From NCBI GenBank assembly GCA_020248865.1, contig JADCGS010000014.1:1-50053 (forward strand): a stretch of DNA of 50,053 nt, given 5' to 3'. The notes beneath the pieces are model-generated. The model was not told the DNA's origin. It searched no databases and saw nothing but the letters and a program-made list of their open reading frames with translations. This DNA is from Burkholderiales bacterium. GTDB taxonomy: Bacteria > Pseudomonadota > Gammaproteobacteria > Burkholderiales > Burkholderiaceae_F. Both the position numbers and the translations under genes were made by a program. Below are positions 41,786-50,053 of this stretch, piece by piece. Position 1 is the stretch's first letter. Each line of letters begins with the position of its first letter.

Positions 41786-42063
41786 CGTCGTCGTTCCCTT
41801 GGGTTGGGATCCTGGAATCATTCTATGAACCGACGGACCGGGGGCCCAACTCTTTTTTTCCCCTATCCCTCGAGGCAGGGGGTTCCGTGGGCGCGTCCCA
41901 GGCGGTCTCGGACGCTGACTGCTCGTGCGCCGTGAGCCTGGCTTTCTTGCGTCGAGAACCGTTGGACTCCCCGGCGCAGCGGTGACAGATGGCAGCGAGG
42001 TCAAGGCGCAGGTCGAGTGCGAGTGTCCATGCGACGCCCCCCGCCTTGCTCACGGCGTGCCCG
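41786..42063. other. Spacer between CAP lipoprotein and trmL
   Basis: No gene is assigned. On the minus strand an 87-codon frame (41823-42086) encodes MATQVATDGHAVSKAGG and a His/Cys pair (ICHRC), but it overlaps the end of trmL and has no known features. A run of seven Ts (41852-41858) in CAACTCTTTTTTTCCCC precedes the lipoprotein gene. Confidence 0.35.
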
Positions 42064-42534
42064 TCAGTTGCCACCTGCGTAGCCATGCTGGCGCCACGCC
42101 TCAAACACCACCACCGCCACCGCATTCGACAGGTTGAGGCTGCGGTTGCCGGGGCGCATCGGCAGCCGGATCCGCTGCGCGGGCAAGAAGCTGTCACGCA
42201 GCGCGGCGGGCAGGCCGCGCGTCTCGCAGCCGAACACGAACCAGTCGCCGGGCGCGAAGCGCTGCTCGCCCAGCAACGCACTGCCGCGCGTGGTCAGCGC
42301 AAACATGCGCGACCGATCGGGACGCTCGGCGGTCAGCAGCGCCGCCCAATCGTCGTGCACCTTGAGGGCGGCGTATTCGTGGTAGTCCAGCCCGGCGCGC
42401 CGCAACTGCTTGTCCGACAGATCGAAACCGAGCGGCCGCACCAGGTGAAGCTGCGCGCCGGTATTGGCGCACAGGCGGATCGCGTTGCCGGTGTTGGGCG
42501 GGATCTGCGGCTCGACCAGGACGACGTGGAACAT
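42064..42534 (-). CDS. trmL: tRNA (cytidine/uridine-34 2'-O) methyltransferase
   Basis: A 156-residue SPOUT-fold enzyme that methylates the wobble ribose of tRNA-Leu isoacceptors. VEPQIPPNTGNAIRLCANTG, HLVRPLGFDL, VFGCETRGLP and the C-terminal knot NRSLNLSNAVAVVVFEAWRQ are canonical. The ATG at 42534 begins the conserved MFHVVLVEP. It lies 13 bp after comF on the same strand. Confidence 0.95.
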   Translation of the reverse strand: MFHVVLVEPQIPPNTGNAIRLCANTGAQLHLVRPLGFDLSDKQLRRAGLDYHEYAALKVHDDWAALLTAERPDRSRMFALTTRGSALLGEQRFAPGDWFVFGCETRGLPAALRDSFLPAQRIRLPMRPGNRSLNLSNAVAVVVFEAWRQHGYAGGN

Positions 42535-42547
42535 GGGCGCTCGTCGG

Positions 42548-43291
42548 TCAGGGCGTGCGGGCCACGATCGCGTTGGTGACCCGCGCCGCACCGGCCTGCT
42601 TGAGCGCACGGGCGACGGCTTCGAGGGTGGCGCCGCTGGTCATCACGTCGTCGACCACCGCCACCTGCACGCCGGCCAGCCGGGCGGCATGGCGGCGGTT
42701 GACGACGAAGGCCTGCCGCACGTTGCGCTGGCGCGCCGCCGCGTCGAGCCCCTCCTGCGGCGGTCCGTGCCGGGTGCGCAGGAGCGCATCGGCCAGCACG
42801 GGCAGGCCGGCGGCGCGGGCGGCGCGGCGGGCCACCTGCTCGGCCTGGTTGAAGCCGCGCTCGGCCTGGCGCTCGTGCGCCAGCGGGACCGGCACCAGCA
42901 GCGTGCCGGGGTCGAGATCGCGCAGGCGCTCGGCCAACAGCGCGCCGAACAGGTCGGCCAATTCGAGCCGATGGCCGAACTTCAGCGCCACCACCAGTCC
43001 GTCGACCGGCGGTCGGTAGTCGGCCAGTGTCAGTGTGGCGTCGTAGCTCGGTGTCTCGCGCAGGCAGCGGCCGCACAGTGCATGAGCGCCGGGCAGGCGC
43101 AGCGCGCAGCGCTGGCAGCGCGGCAGGTCCGCCGCAAAGAAGTCGGCCCGGCAGCCGGCGCACAGCGGCGCGATGCCGGCCCCTGTGGCTGCCGCGCCGG
43201 CCCCGTGGCACACCACACAGTGCGGGGCGAGCAGCCGCCGCCAGGCCCGCAGCGGCGAGCGATCCGGCGGGGGCGCAGCGGCAGGGGCCAT
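42548..43291 (-). CDS. ComF-family phosphoribosyltransferase-like protein
   Basis: A 247-residue protein with an N-terminal zinc-finger-like region (CVVC, CAGC, CQRC, CGRC) and a C-terminal phosphoribosyltransferase fold with the PRPP motif VAVVDDVMTSGATL. ComF proteins assist DNA uptake in competent bacteria; many others are of unknown role. The ATG at 43291 gives the usual length; the long upstream frame is an artefact of the G-rich repeats. Confidence 0.9.
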   Translation of the reverse strand: MAPAAAPPPDRSPLRAWRRLLAPHCVVCHGAGAAATGAGIAPLCAGCRADFFAADLPRCQRCALRLPGAHALCGRCLRETPSYDATLTLADYRPPVDGLVVALKFGHRLELADLFGALLAERLRDLDPGTLLVPVPLAHERQAERGFNQAEQVARRAARAAGLPVLADALLRTRHGPPQEGLDAAARQRNVRQAFVVNRRHAARLAGVQVAVVDDVMTSGATLEAVARALKQAGAARVTNAIVARTP

Positions 43292-43372
43292 GGCAGGCAA
43301 GCATAGTGGCGCGGCCGGATCGCGGTGGCCGGATCGGGGCAGCCGCAGCCGGGCGGTTGCGGCCGAGCCGTT

Positions 43373-43440
43373 GCAGACGGGCGGTTGCAGACGGGGGGGG
43401 CAGCAGACGGGGAGGCAGCAGACGGGGGGCAGCAGACGGG
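43373..43440. repeat. G-rich imperfect tandem repeat in divergent promoter gap
   Basis: Five copies of GCAGACGG spaced 14-17 bp apart with variable G-runs between them, including eight Gs at 43393-43400. Copies of GGGCGGTTGC flank the array. It fills the gap between the divergent comF and methyltransferase genes. Confidence 0.8.
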
Positions 43441-43559
43441 CGGTTGCGGCCGCCGGGCGCTTGCGGCCGGGCGGCCCGGAGCGGCCGCCTACACTGCCGA
43501 TCCCAGTCAGGCGGTGCTTCGCGTGGCCTCTCCCGGCGCACGCCGCGCACCGATGCGCC

Positions 43560-44498
43560 ATGTCGCTCGGCCCCGGCACCTCCGAACTCACCCCCACCAT
43601 GGTCGACCCGCCGCACCTGCCGGCGCGCACCGAGGTCGTGCGGCAGCAGTTCGACCAGCGCGCGGCGCGGTTGCCGCAGCACGAGGCGCTGCTGCGGGAA
43701 GTCGACCGGCGCCTGATGGAGCGGCTGGATCTCGTCAAACTGGCGCCGCGGTCGATCGTCGACGTGGGGTGCGGCGGCGGCGCGTCCGAGCCCGCCCTGC
43801 GGGCGCGCTACCCGCAGGCCCTGTGGACCGGGGTTGACCTGTCGCTGGCGCAGTTGCGCCGCATTGCGCTGCCGGCAGCGCGCTTCTGGCGCGCGCCGCG
43901 CCTGCGCCGCGTGGCGGCCGAGGCCGGCGCGCTGCCGCTGGCCGCCGGCAGCGTCGATCTCGTGTACTCCAACCTCATGCTGCATTGGCATCCGGCTCCG
44001 CATGGTGTTTTCCCGGAGTGGTTGCGCGTGCTGCGCGTCGACGGCCTGCTGCTGTTCAGCTGCCTGGGGCCCGACACGCTGCGCGAACTGCGCGCCGCCT
44101 GCGCGGCTGCCCTGCCGCTGGCGCGGCCGCTGCCGTTCGTGGACATGCACGATTTCGGCGACATGATGGTGGCCAGCGGCTTTGCCGCGCCGGTCATGGA
44201 CACGGAGCGCATCACCCTGACCTACCCGTCGGCGGCCGCGCTGCTGCGCGAGGTGGGCGCGCTCGGCGGCAACCCGCGCGACGACCGCGCCGCGCACCTG
44301 CCTTCGGGGCGGCAGGCGCGCGCACTGCTGGCGGCGCTGGCCGCGCGCGCCGGCGCCGATGGGCGGATCGCGCTCACCTTCGAGGTCGCCTACGGCCACG
44401 CCTGGAAGCCGGCCCCGCGCGCGCCGGGCGGCGCGGTTGCGCTGGAGACGCTGCGCCAGACGCTGCCGAGCCGCGGCGGCGGCCCTGCGCGTCGCTGA
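43560..44498 (+). CDS. BioC-like SAM methyltransferase
   Basis: A 312-residue class I methyltransferase with the SAM motif SIVDVGCGGGASEP, a second acidic motif WTGVDLSLAQLRR and DLVYSNLMLHWHP as in BioC-type malonyl-ACP methyltransferases. Genes of this kind between comF and the cox operon are conserved in Burkholderiales. A role in biotin synthesis is possible but unproven: no bio genes are near. ATG 43560 or ATG 43599 could be the start; the conserved domain begins after the second. Confidence 0.8.
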   Translation: MSLGPGTSELTPTMVDPPHLPARTEVVRQQFDQRAARLPQHEALLREVDRRLMERLDLVKLAPRSIVDVGCGGGASEPALRARYPQALWTGVDLSLAQLRRIALPAARFWRAPRLRRVAAEAGALPLAAGSVDLVYSNLMLHWHPAPHGVFPEWLRVLRVDGLLLFSCLGPDTLRELRAACAAALPLARPLPFVDMHDFGDMMVASGFAAPVMDTERITLTYPSAAALLREVGALGGNPRDDRAAHLPSGRQARALLAALAARAGADGRIALTFEVAYGHAWKPAPRAPGGAVALETLRQTLPSRGGGPARR

Positions 44499-44556
44499 AC
44501 GGCATCGATTACCAACGCTGCACGAAAGGTCGGCGGCATCGCGCCGGCCGCTCGCC

Positions 44557-44584
44557 GCTGACCGGCGGGGTTTCTGCCTATAAT
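44557..44584 (+). promoter_or_regulatory. Promoter of cytochrome oxidase operon
   Basis: A perfect -10 TATAAT (44579-44584) with GCTGAC as a -35-like hexamer (44557-44562) at a 16-bp spacing. It lies about 120 bases upstream of the DUF2244 gene, the first gene of the operon. Confidence 0.6.
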
Positions 44585-44705
44585 TTGCGGCGTTTTGCGC
44601 TCGGTCAGTGCCTGGCGGGACCATGCGGCACGCGACCGGTGGCGTCGGGGCCTGGTACGGCCGTATCCTGACTGCGCAATCTCGAACGTGCCCCGGCCTT
44701 TCCCC

Positions 44706-45164
44706 ATGCAGGAACGCAACCGCTGGATCATCAAGCGCAATTGCTCCGCGTCGCCGCGGCTGCTGGCGCTGGTTTTCGGGTCGATGCTGGCGCTGTCGCT
44801 CGCCTTCGGGCTGGCGTTTGCTGCGGCCGGGCTGTGGGTGGTGCTGCCGTTCGTGGGCCTGGAATTGGCGGCACTGGCACTGGCGTTCTTCTGCTACGGT
44901 CGGCATGCGGCCGACTTCGAGCGCATCGAGGTCGACGAGGAGGCGGTACGCATCGAGCGGCATGAGGCGGCGCGTTCGACCACCGTGCGGCTGACGCGGC
45001 CGTGGGCGCGCGTGGAGCTGGAGCAGGGCGCGGCCGGGCTGCGCGGGCGCGTGCGTGTTTTCCTGGCTGCCCGCGGCGAGCGGGTCGAGGTCGGCCGCCT
45101 GCTCGCCGAAGACCGGCGCGTGGCGCTGGCGCGCGAGCTGCGGCAGGCGCTGCAGGCCGCCTGA
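44706..45164 (+). CDS. DUF2244 membrane protein
   Basis: A 152-residue inner-membrane protein with two helices (about 20-40 and 43-63) in the DUF2244 pattern: IIKRNCSASPRLLALVF near the start and FERIEVDEEAVRIER after the helices. Genes of this family directly precede cytochrome oxidase subunit genes in many betaproteobacteria; a role in oxidase assembly is supposed but not shown. It ends 27 bp before ctaC. Confidence 0.88.
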   Translation: MQERNRWIIKRNCSASPRLLALVFGSMLALSLAFGLAFAAAGLWVVLPFVGLELAALALAFFCYGRHAADFERIEVDEEAVRIERHEAARSTTVRLTRPWARVELEQGAAGLRGRVRVFLAARGERVEVGRLLAEDRRVALARELRQALQAA

Positions 45165-45191
45165 AGAATTCGAGCAAAGGGGCAAGTGGCA

Positions 45192-46343
45192 ATGAAGCTG
45201 TCGAACACGAAGGGAGCGGCCGGCTTGGCCGCGCGGGCGCTGGCGGCACTGGCACTGCTGGGGTCCGCCGGAACTGCGCTGGCGGTGCAGAGCCGCTACA
45301 ACCTGGCGCCGCCCGTCACGCAGATCGCACGCGAGATCCACGCGCTGCACTGGATGATGCTGATCATCTGCACCCTGATCTTCGTGGCCGTGTTCGGGGT
45401 CATGTTCTATTCGATCTGGAAGCACCGCAAGAGCGCGGGTGCCAAGCCGGCCGACTTTCACGAGAGCACCAGGGTCGAGATCGCCTGGACGGTGGTGCCG
45501 TTCATCATCGTGATCGTCATGGCGCTGCCGGCCACCAAGACGCTGGTGGCGCAGAAGGACACCACCAATGCCGACATCACCATCAAGGCGACCGGCTACC
45601 AGTGGAAGTGGGGTTACGACTACCTGAAGGGCGAAGGCGAGGGAATTTCCTTCCTGTCGGCGCTGTCGACCCCGCGCGACCAGATCGACGGCAGCAACGA
45701 CGCGGCACGCACGGCCAACCAGACCTACCTGATGGAGGTCGACAACGAGCTGGTGGTGCCGGTGGACAAGAAGATCCGCATCATCACCACCGCCAACGAC
45801 GTGATCCACGCCTGGGGCGTGCCGGCGCTGGGCGTCAAGCAGGACGCGATCCCGGGCTTCGTGCGCGACACCTGGTTCCGCGCCGACAAGGTCGGCGTGT
45901 ATCGAGGCCACTGCTACGAGCTGTGCGGGCGCGACCACGCCTTCATGCCGATCGTGGTGCGCGTGCTCTCGCAGGCGGACTACAGCAAGTGGGCGGCGGC
46001 CAAGCAGAAGGAGATGGTCGCGCTGAAAGACGACCCGAACAAGGTCTGGAGCGAGGCCGAGCTGTTGGCCCGCGGCGGTCCGGTCTATGCCGCCAATTGC
46101 CAGGCCTGCCATCAGGCCAACGGTCAGGGCGTCAAGGGCGCCTTCCCCGGGCTCCAGGGCAGCCAGGTGGTGGCCAGCAAGGCCGACCAGATCGCCATCC
46201 TGCTGAACGGCAAGAACGCCATGCCCGCCTGGCGCCAGTTGTCGGATGTCGAGCTGGCGGCGGTGGCGACCTACACCAAGAATTCCTGGGGCAACAAGTT
46301 CGGCGCGGTGATGCCCGCCGACATCGCGGCGGCCCGCCGCTGA
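45192..46343 (+). CDS. ctaC: Cytochrome c oxidase subunit II with fused cytochrome c
   Basis: A 383-residue subunit that takes electrons from cytochrome c into the binuclear CuA site. A signal peptide is followed by two helices (about 45-70 and 90-115). The CuA domain ends with [14 protein letters not shown], which supplies two Cys, His and Met. A C-terminal cytochrome c domain (about residue 285 on) has the heme motif CQACH and a distal Met in NAMPAW. So this is the caa3-like fused form. ATG at 45192 is used, two codons after a GTG. Confidence 0.95.
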   Translation: MKLSNTKGAAGLAARALAALALLGSAGTALAVQSRYNLAPPVTQIAREIHALHWMMLIICTLIFVAVFGVMFYSIWKHRKSAGAKPADFHESTRVEIAWTVVPFIIVIVMALPATKTLVAQKDTTNADITIKATGYQWKWGYDYLKGEGEGISFLSALSTPRDQIDGSNDAARTANQTYLMEVDNELVVPVDKKIRIITTANDVIHAWGVPALGVKQDAIPGFVRDTWFRADKVGVYRGHCYELCGRDHAFMPIVVRVLSQADYSKWAAAKQKEMVALKDDPNKVWSEAELLARGGPVYAANCQACHQANGQGVKGAFPGLQGSQVVASKADQIAILLNGKNAMPAWRQLSDVELAAVATYTKNSWGNKFGAVMPADIAAARR

Positions 46344-46380
46344 ATCCGCACCGAACACCATTCAAGTCCAGAGGCGAACA

Positions 46381-47982
46381 ATGAGCGCAGTCCCGCACGG
46401 CACGCCCGGCACCGCAGTCGGCCACGACGACCACGCCCACGATCACCCGCACGGCTGGCGGCGCTGGCTGTACGCGACCAACCACAAGGACATCGGCACG
46501 ATGTACCTGTGGTTCTCCTTCGCCATGTTCCTGACCGGCGGGGTGCTGGCGCTGATGCTGCGCGCCGAGCTGTTCCAGCCCGGCCTGCAGTTGTATCGCC
46601 CGGAGTTCTTCAACCAGCTCACGACCATGCACGGCGTGATCATGGTGTTCGGCGCGATCATGCCGGCCTTCGTCGGCTTTGCGAACTGGATGATCCCGCT
46701 GCAGGTCGGCGCGCCGGACATGGCGTTTGCGCGGATGAACAACTTCAGCTTCTGGCTGCTGCCGCCCGCGGCGCTGCTGCTGGTGGCCTCGTTCTTCGTG
46801 CCCGGCGGCGCGACCGCCGCCGGCTGGACCCTGTATGCGCCGCTCTCGGTGCAGATGGGGCCGGGCATGGACATGGCCATCTTCGCGCTGCACATCATGG
46901 GTGCCAGCTCGATCATGGGCTCGATCAACATCATCACGACCATCCTGAACATGCGCGCGCCCGGGATGACGCTGATGAAGATGCCGATGTTCTGCTGGAC
47001 CTGGCTGATCACCGCCTACCTGCTGATCGCCGTGATGCCGGTGCTGGCCGGGGCCATCACGATGACCCTGACCGACCGCCACTTCGGCACCAACTTCTTC
47101 AATGCGGCCGGCGGCGGCGACCCGGTGATGTACCAGCACATCTTCTGGTTCTTCGGCCACCCCGAGGTCTACATCATGATCCTGCCGGCCTTCGGGATCA
47201 TCAGCCAGATCGTGCCGGTGTTCTCGCGCAAGCCGCTGTTCGGCTACGCCTCGATGGTCTACGCCACGGCCTCGATCGCGATCCTGTCGTTCATCGTCTG
47301 GGCGCACCACATGTTCACCACCGGCATGCCGGTCACGGGCCAGTTGTTCTTCATGTACGCCACCATGCTGATCGCGGTGCCCACCGGCGTGAAGATCTTC
47401 AACTGGCTGGCCACCATGTGGCGCGGCGCGATGACCTTCGAGACGCCGATGCTGTTCTCGATCGGCTTCATTTTCGTGTTCACCATGGGCGGCTTCACCG
47501 GCCTGATCCTGGCGATGGCGCCGATCGACATCCAGCTGCACGACACCTACTACGTGGTGGCCCACTTCCACTACGTGCTGGTGGCCGGCTCTCTGTTTGC
47601 CCTGTTTGCCGGCGTCTACTTCTGGCTGCCCAAGTGGACCGGCCACATGTATGACGAGACGCTCGGCCAGTGGCACTTCTGGCTGTCGATGATCTTCTTC
47701 AACCTCACGTTCTTCGTGATGCACTTTCTCGGCCTGGCCGGCATGCCGCGCCGCTACGCCGACTATCCGATGCAGTTTGCCGACTTCAACATGGTGGCGA
47801 CCATCGGCGCCTTCGGCTTCGGTCTGACCCAGTTGCTGTTCCTGTACATCGTCATCAAGTGCATCAAGGGCGGCCAGAAGGCTTCCGACAACCCCTGGGA
47901 GGCGCGCGACGGCGGCCTGGAGTGGACCGTGCCCTCGCCGGCGCCGTTCCATACCTTCGACACGCCGCCGGTCGTCAAGTAA
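46381..47982 (+). CDS. ctaD: Cytochrome c oxidase subunit I
   Basis: A 533-residue heme-copper oxidase core with twelve helices. Visible ligands and signatures are the heme a His in [10 protein letters not shown], the CuB His plus cross-linked Tyr in FFGHPEVY, the His pair AHHMF, and the AHFHYVL segment with heme a3 and a His ligands. The N-terminal ~35 residues are His-rich ([13 protein letters not shown]). It forms a proton-pumping aa3-type enzyme with subunits II and III encoded around it. Confidence 0.98.
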   Translation: MSAVPHGTPGTAVGHDDHAHDHPHGWRRWLYATNHKDIGTMYLWFSFAMFLTGGVLALMLRAELFQPGLQLYRPEFFNQLTTMHGVIMVFGAIMPAFVGFANWMIPLQVGAPDMAFARMNNFSFWLLPPAALLLVASFFVPGGATAAGWTLYAPLSVQMGPGMDMAIFALHIMGASSIMGSINIITTILNMRAPGMTLMKMPMFCWTWLITAYLLIAVMPVLAGAITMTLTDRHFGTNFFNAAGGGDPVMYQHIFWFFGHPEVYIMILPAFGIISQIVPVFSRKPLFGYASMVYATASIAILSFIVWAHHMFTTGMPVTGQLFFMYATMLIAVPTGVKIFNWLATMWRGAMTFETPMLFSIGFIFVFTMGGFTGLILAMAPIDIQLHDTYYVVAHFHYVLVAGSLFALFAGVYFWLPKWTGHMYDETLGQWHFWLSMIFFNLTFFVMHFLGLAGMPRRYADYPMQFADFNMVATIGAFGFGLTQLLFLYIVIKCIKGGQKASDNPWEARDGGLEWTVPSPAPFHTFDTPPVVK

Positions 47983-48043
47983 CGGGCGGGGCGGATCGGC
48001 CGCGCCCTGCGACCGATCCGCGCGCCCCGCTTGCCTGAAACCC

Positions 48044-48157
48044 ATGGCCCAGACCGATCAGGACCGCGAGCAGAACCGCCGCACCGCGCTGGTGCTGGCG
48101 TCGATCGCGCTGGTGTTCTTCCTGGGCATTCTTGCCAAGTATTGGCTGTTCTCATGA
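48044..48157 (+). CDS. 37-aa cytochrome oxidase small assembly protein
   Basis: A very short gene: MAQTDQDREQNRRTALVLAS and then a single hydrophobic helix ending LGILAKYWLFS. It has the sequence pattern of the small assembly protein encoded between ctaD and ctaG in Burkholderiales. One membrane helix with a charged cytoplasmic N-terminus is predicted. Its TGA overlaps the ctaG ATG (ATGA), a coupled arrangement that supports real translation. Confidence 0.85.
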   Translation: MAQTDQDREQNRRTALVLASIALVFFLGILAKYWLFS

Positions 48158-48759
48158 GCGAACCGACCGGCCACGATGGGGTGAGCAACACCACGCTGCT
48201 GAAGAAGCTGCTGGTGGTGGCGCTGCTGATGTTCGGCTTCGGCTGGGCGCTGGTGCCCATCTACCGCAAGATCTGCGAGGTCACCGGCATCAACCTGCTG
48301 ACCACCAAGGACCCGGCGGCCGCGCGCGCCGCCGCCAACACCCAGATCGACACCAGCCGCAAGGTGATCGTCGAGTTCGACGCCAACCGGCAGGGGCCGT
48401 GGCGCTTCAGGCCGCACATGAACCACATCGAAGTGCATCCGGGCGAACTGGTGCACGTCGAGTACGACCTGGTCAACCTGGAAAGCCGCGCGATGGCGGG
48501 CCAGGCGATTCCGAGCTACGCGCCGATGCAGTCGGGACGGTACTTCCAGAAGCTCGAGTGCTTCTGCTTCGAGCAACAGGTGCTGCAAGGGGGCGAGACA
48601 CGCAAGTTCCCGGTGGTGTTCTTCATCGACCCGGACCTGCCCCGGGACGTGAACCAGATCACGCTGTCCTACACGTTCTTCGAGATTCCCGGCGCCACGC
48701 CGCAGGAGTCGACCGCGGCGGCGGCCCCGGCTCGAGCGCAGGGCGATGGGCGGAGCTGA
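48154..48759 (+). CDS. ctaG: Cytochrome oxidase copper chaperone Cox11/CtaG
   Basis: A 201-residue periplasm-facing protein with one N-terminal helix (KKLLVVALLMFGFGWALVPIY) and a beta-sandwich domain. It inserts copper into the CuB site of subunit I. The copper-binding pair is in LECFCFEQQ. The usual NLES and YFFEIPG-like segments are present. The start overlaps the small assembly gene's stop; its own end overlaps the DUF2970 gene by 14 bases. Confidence 0.95.
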   Translation: MSEPTGHDGVSNTTLLKKLLVVALLMFGFGWALVPIYRKICEVTGINLLTTKDPAAARAAANTQIDTSRKVIVEFDANRQGPWRFRPHMNHIEVHPGELVHVEYDLVNLESRAMAGQAIPSYAPMQSGRYFQKLECFCFEQQVLQGGETRKFPVVFFIDPDLPRDVNQITLSYTFFEIPGATPQESTAAAAPARAQGDGRS

Positions 48760-48982
48760 GCGCGTGGCGGACGACCTCAAAGCGGCGGTGCGCCGCAAGG
48801 CCTCCCTGGCGCAGACCGCCCGGGCGGTTGCCTGGTCGTTTTTCGGCGTGCGCAAGAAGTCCAGCTACGAGGCTGACGCAGCCCAGTTGAATCCGGTGCA
48901 CGTGATCCTCATGGGCATCGCCGGCGCGGCGCTGTTCGTCGCCGTCCTGCTCGTCATCATCAAACACGTCGTGCTGGCCTGA
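48746..48982 (+). CDS. DUF2970 small membrane protein
   Basis: A 78-residue protein with the DUF2970 pattern: a basic stretch, ARAVAWSFFGVRKKSSYEAD, then one helix (VHVILMGIAGAALFVAVLLVII). It is found between ctaG and ctaE in this order; its role is unknown. The start overlaps ctaG by 14 bases, so the genes are coupled. Confidence 0.88.
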   Translation: MGGAERVADDLKAAVRRKASLAQTARAVAWSFFGVRKKSSYEADAAQLNPVHVILMGIAGAALFVAVLLVIIKHVVLA

Positions 48983-49020
48983 GCGGCACGACGGGGCATC
49001 GAGAACAAAGGAGAACATCC

Positions 49021-49917
49021 ATGGGAAGCGCGCACGCCGCCGGACAGGCGGGGCACGGGGGGCACGGGACGGCCGAGGCGCCGCATTACTACGTGCCGGC
49101 GCCGTCGAACTGGCCGATGGTCGGCATGATCTCGATGATCTTCACCACCTTCGGCGCCTCCATGGTGGTGAACAAGAGCGCGATCGGCTGGATCCCGCTG
49201 GCGCTGGGCCTGGCGATCCTGATCTACATGCTGCGCGGCTGGTTTGCCGCGGTCATCAGCGAGAGCGAAACCGGCCAGTACAACCGCAAGATCGACGTCA
49301 GCTTCCGCTGGGGGATGAGCTGGTTCATCTTCTCGGAGGTGATGTTCTTCGCGTCGTTTTTCGGCGCGCTGTTCTACGCGCGGGTCATCACGCTGCCCGC
49401 CCTCGGCGACCTGGATCACAAGCTGCTGTGGCCCGACTTTGCCGTCACCTGGCCGCACGCCGGGCCGGCCGGTGTGGTCGACGCGTTCAACACGCTCGGC
49501 CCGTTCTGGCTTCCGACCATCAACACGCTGCTGCTGGTGACCTCCGGCTTCACCCTCACGGTGGCGCACCACGCGCTGCGCGCCGGCCATCGCGCCAAGG
49601 CGATCAACTGGCTGTGGATCACCCTGCTGCTGGGCTTCGCCTTCGTCTGCGTGCAGGGCTACGAGTACTACCACGCCTACGCCGACCTGAACCTGCGCCT
49701 GACCTCGGGCATCTTCGGCTCGACCTTCTTCATGCTGACCGGCTTCCACGGCCTGCACGTGCTGATCGGCGCCATCATGCTGACGGTGGTCACCTTGCGA
49801 CTCATGAAGGGCCACTTCAAGCCCGACCAGCACTTCGCCTTCGAGGCGGCCGCCTGGTACTGGCACTTCGTGGACGTGGTCTGGATCGGCCTGTACATCA
49901 TCGTGTACTGGCTCTAG
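49021..49917 (+). CDS. ctaE: Cytochrome c oxidase subunit III
   Basis: A 298-residue membrane protein with about seven helices. WFIFSEVMFFASFFGALFY, HAYADLNLRLTSGIFGS and the end AWYWHFVDVVWIGLYI are family signatures, including the conserved acidic residue of helix III. AAAGGAGAACATCC gives a strong ribosome site. It closes the oxidase operon in this window. Confidence 0.97.
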   Translation: MGSAHAAGQAGHGGHGTAEAPHYYVPAPSNWPMVGMISMIFTTFGASMVVNKSAIGWIPLALGLAILIYMLRGWFAAVISESETGQYNRKIDVSFRWGMSWFIFSEVMFFASFFGALFYARVITLPALGDLDHKLLWPDFAVTWPHAGPAGVVDAFNTLGPFWLPTINTLLLVTSGFTLTVAHHALRAGHRAKAINWLWITLLLGFAFVCVQGYEYYHAYADLNLRLTSGIFGSTFFMLTGFHGLHVLIGAIMLTVVTLRLMKGHFKPDQHFAFEAAAWYWHFVDVVWIGLYIIVYWL

Positions 49918-50053
49918 CCCGGATGTTTCATCAGGGACGCGGGATTTGCGCGGATGCGCGCGCGAGCCAGATTGCGCGAGAGGGGCGCAGCCGATGCCCG
50001 TAGGCATCGGCGAGCACTTGAGCGCAGTGTGGCCGCGCGGGCGCCGCGCAAAC
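49918..50053. repeat. Long imperfect inverted-repeat element after ctaE
   Basis: The stop of ctaE is followed at once by CCCGGATGTTTCATCAGGGA and a structure centred on a perfect 9-bp stem (49990-49998 and 50003-50011, loop CGTA). Outer arms also pair imperfectly: GATTTGCGCGG near 49945 with CCGCGCAAAC at the window edge, and AGATTGCGC with GCGCAGTGT. A shorter, different piece starting TAGCCCGGATG also follows the LOG gene at 39323. It resembles dispersed palindromic elements of Burkholderiales. The element runs off the window. Confidence 0.7.

Noticed and set aside
41823..42086. 87-codon minus-strand frame after trmL with an ICHRC motif
   Set aside because: It overlaps the trmL end and lacks support beyond one Cys pair; kept only as a note in the spacer entry.
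42333..46361. 1342-codon minus-strand frame
   Set aside because: It crosses comF in another frame and is antisense to ctaC; composition is typical of GC-rich shadow frames.

Overview
The window reads as a chromosomal segment of a high-GC betaproteobacterium of the order Burkholderiales. The evidence is gene content and order: dapF–DUF484–xerC, rlmI–cobW–dksA, STAS–hslVU, argB–nucleotidase–slmA, gpmA/envC/ctpA/moeB beside rhodanese–grxC–secB–gpsA, trmL–comF, and DUF2244–ctaC–ctaD–ctaG–ctaE, all in the arrangement typical of that order. Genus cannot be fixed by eye. No rRNA, tRNA or CRISPR array was recognised.

Left part (1 to about 12,840) is an accessory region. It opens with the 3' part of an IS91-type transposase broken by an 83-bp hairpin-bearing insertion. 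Three copies of a ~64-bp repeat follow; two lie between the stumps of an EamA-type transporter gene and an alpha/beta-hydrolase gene. An aminotransferase and an M50-type membrane protease come next. Then, all on the minus strand, is what I regard as the main discovery candidate, a double-glycine peptide export locus read from 12,814 down to 6,955: HlyD-type adaptor, a 122-aa Gly/Ser-rich precursor with a GG leader, a CPBP-family membrane protein, a 61-aa two-helix membrane protein, a 47-aa precursor whose mature part has four evenly spaced cysteines, a terminator, a ClpP-like (COG3904) lipoprotein, a relic of a second C39 peptidase, and an intact C39-peptidase/ABC exporter. A DUF898 (YjgN-like) protein and an M48 protease close the strand. 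Several genes start with TTG, and stretches of this locus look poorer in GC than the flanks.

The middle part (12,962–32,130) is mostly core: diaminopimelate epimerase, DUF484, XerC, RlmI, a His-rich CobW GTPase, DksA with a long Lys/Ala/Pro tail and only one of the four zinc-site cysteines, an ABC ATPase/permease pair plus DUF3299 protein (possibly a zinc-related set), a two-STAS protein, HslVU, a PCuAC copper chaperone facing a CopZ-like protein, ArgB, a HAD nucleotidase, SppA, SlmA and MoeB.

The right part (32,203–50,053) holds CtpA, an EnvC-type murein hydrolase activator and GpmA on the minus strand, facing rhodanese–GrxC–SecB–GpsA on the plus strand. A short interruption follows: LOG protein, a truncated Cys-rich secreted-type protein, and a CAP-domain lipoprotein with an in-frame 9-bp tandem repeat near its N-terminus. 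TrmL, ComF and a BioC-like methyltransferase lead into the cytochrome c oxidase operon (including a 37-aa assembly protein), which ends at a long imperfect inverted repeat running off the window.
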